A DNA stretch of 5,422 nt, taken from the NCBI GenBank assembly GCA_017613855.1, contig JAGACY010000259.1, forward strand, positions 1-5,422. The letters are read 5' to 3'. This document shows positions 5,397 through 5,422 of this stretch, piece by piece. Both the position numbers and the translations under genes were made by a program. The notes beneath the pieces were generated by a model. That model was not told where the DNA came from. It did not search any database and was given only the letters and a program-made list of their open reading frames with translations. Numbering within the stretch: the stretch's first letter is position 1; each line of letters starts with the position of its first letter. The stretch comes from Pseudomonadota bacterium (GTDB lineage: Bacteria; Myxococcota; Bradymonadia; UBA4248).

Positions 5397-5422
5397 GGGC
5401 GCGGCTATTGGCTTTGCCAATA
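5397..5422 (+). repeat. Palindromic hairpin repeat, copy 4 (cut by window end)
   Basis: The inner arms TATTGGC (5406-5412) and GCCAATA (5416-5422) pair perfectly over 7 bp around TTT, preceded by GGGGCGCGGC (5397-5405 with the shared C). This matches copy 1 in the same orientation, with another set of changed but still paired inner bases. The 3' outer arm lies beyond the window; the family predicts that a C and then GCCG-like bases follow at once. Confidence 0.75.

Overview
The window looks bacterial, with no eukaryotic or phage hallmark. Base composition is moderate, and Shine-Dalgarno sites are clear for the two small ribosome-related genes. The rpsR product is a typical bacterial bS18. The Hanks-type kinase carries the 'GTFGYMAPEQ' activation-segment wording that I associate with myxobacteria, related delta-type bacteria and cyanobacteria. 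I lean towards a Myxococcota/Bradymonadia-like or other Gram-negative lineage rich in Ser/Thr kinases, with low confidence; no marker here settles it.

Layout: (1) 1-186 is the end of a membrane-anchored protein with an acidic tail, closed by a strong terminator at 209-243. (2) 246-398 holds a palindromic repeat and the leader of a long gene at 399-2582. That gene encodes a membrane-linked Ser/Thr kinase with about three hydrophobic segments and a beta-rich C-terminal region resembling DUF3592. (3) 2583-2837 contains two abutting palindromic repeats, then a promoter with a G+C-rich start region, then an mRNA leader that can fold into two hairpins, a closing helix and a possible pseudoknot near the ribosome binding site. 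(4) 2838-3310 is a two-gene operon: a 62-aa CxxC/CxxC zinc-ribbon protein and rpsR (bS18). (5) 3314-3413 is an array of five 20-bp palindromic units, followed by a terminator at 3430-3458 shared with the convergent gene. (6) 3465-5219 (minus strand) encodes a 584-aa asparagine-synthetase/lasso-cyclase-like ATP-dependent amide-forming enzyme that lacks the glutaminase cysteine. (7) 5220-5422 is A+T-rich upstream DNA ending in a cut-off copy of the same palindromic repeat seen at 246 and 2614-2682.

The genes do not form one obvious pathway. The strongest non-coding signals are three. First, a dispersed hairpin repeat family keeps its outer stem and one bulged C, while three inner base pairs change in step. 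Second, a 20-bp palindromic tandem array lies directly after rpsR. Third, the rpsR operon leader is a candidate autoregulatory RNA. The asparagine-synthetase-like gene stands alone here; no precursor peptide or RiPP partner is visible in the window.
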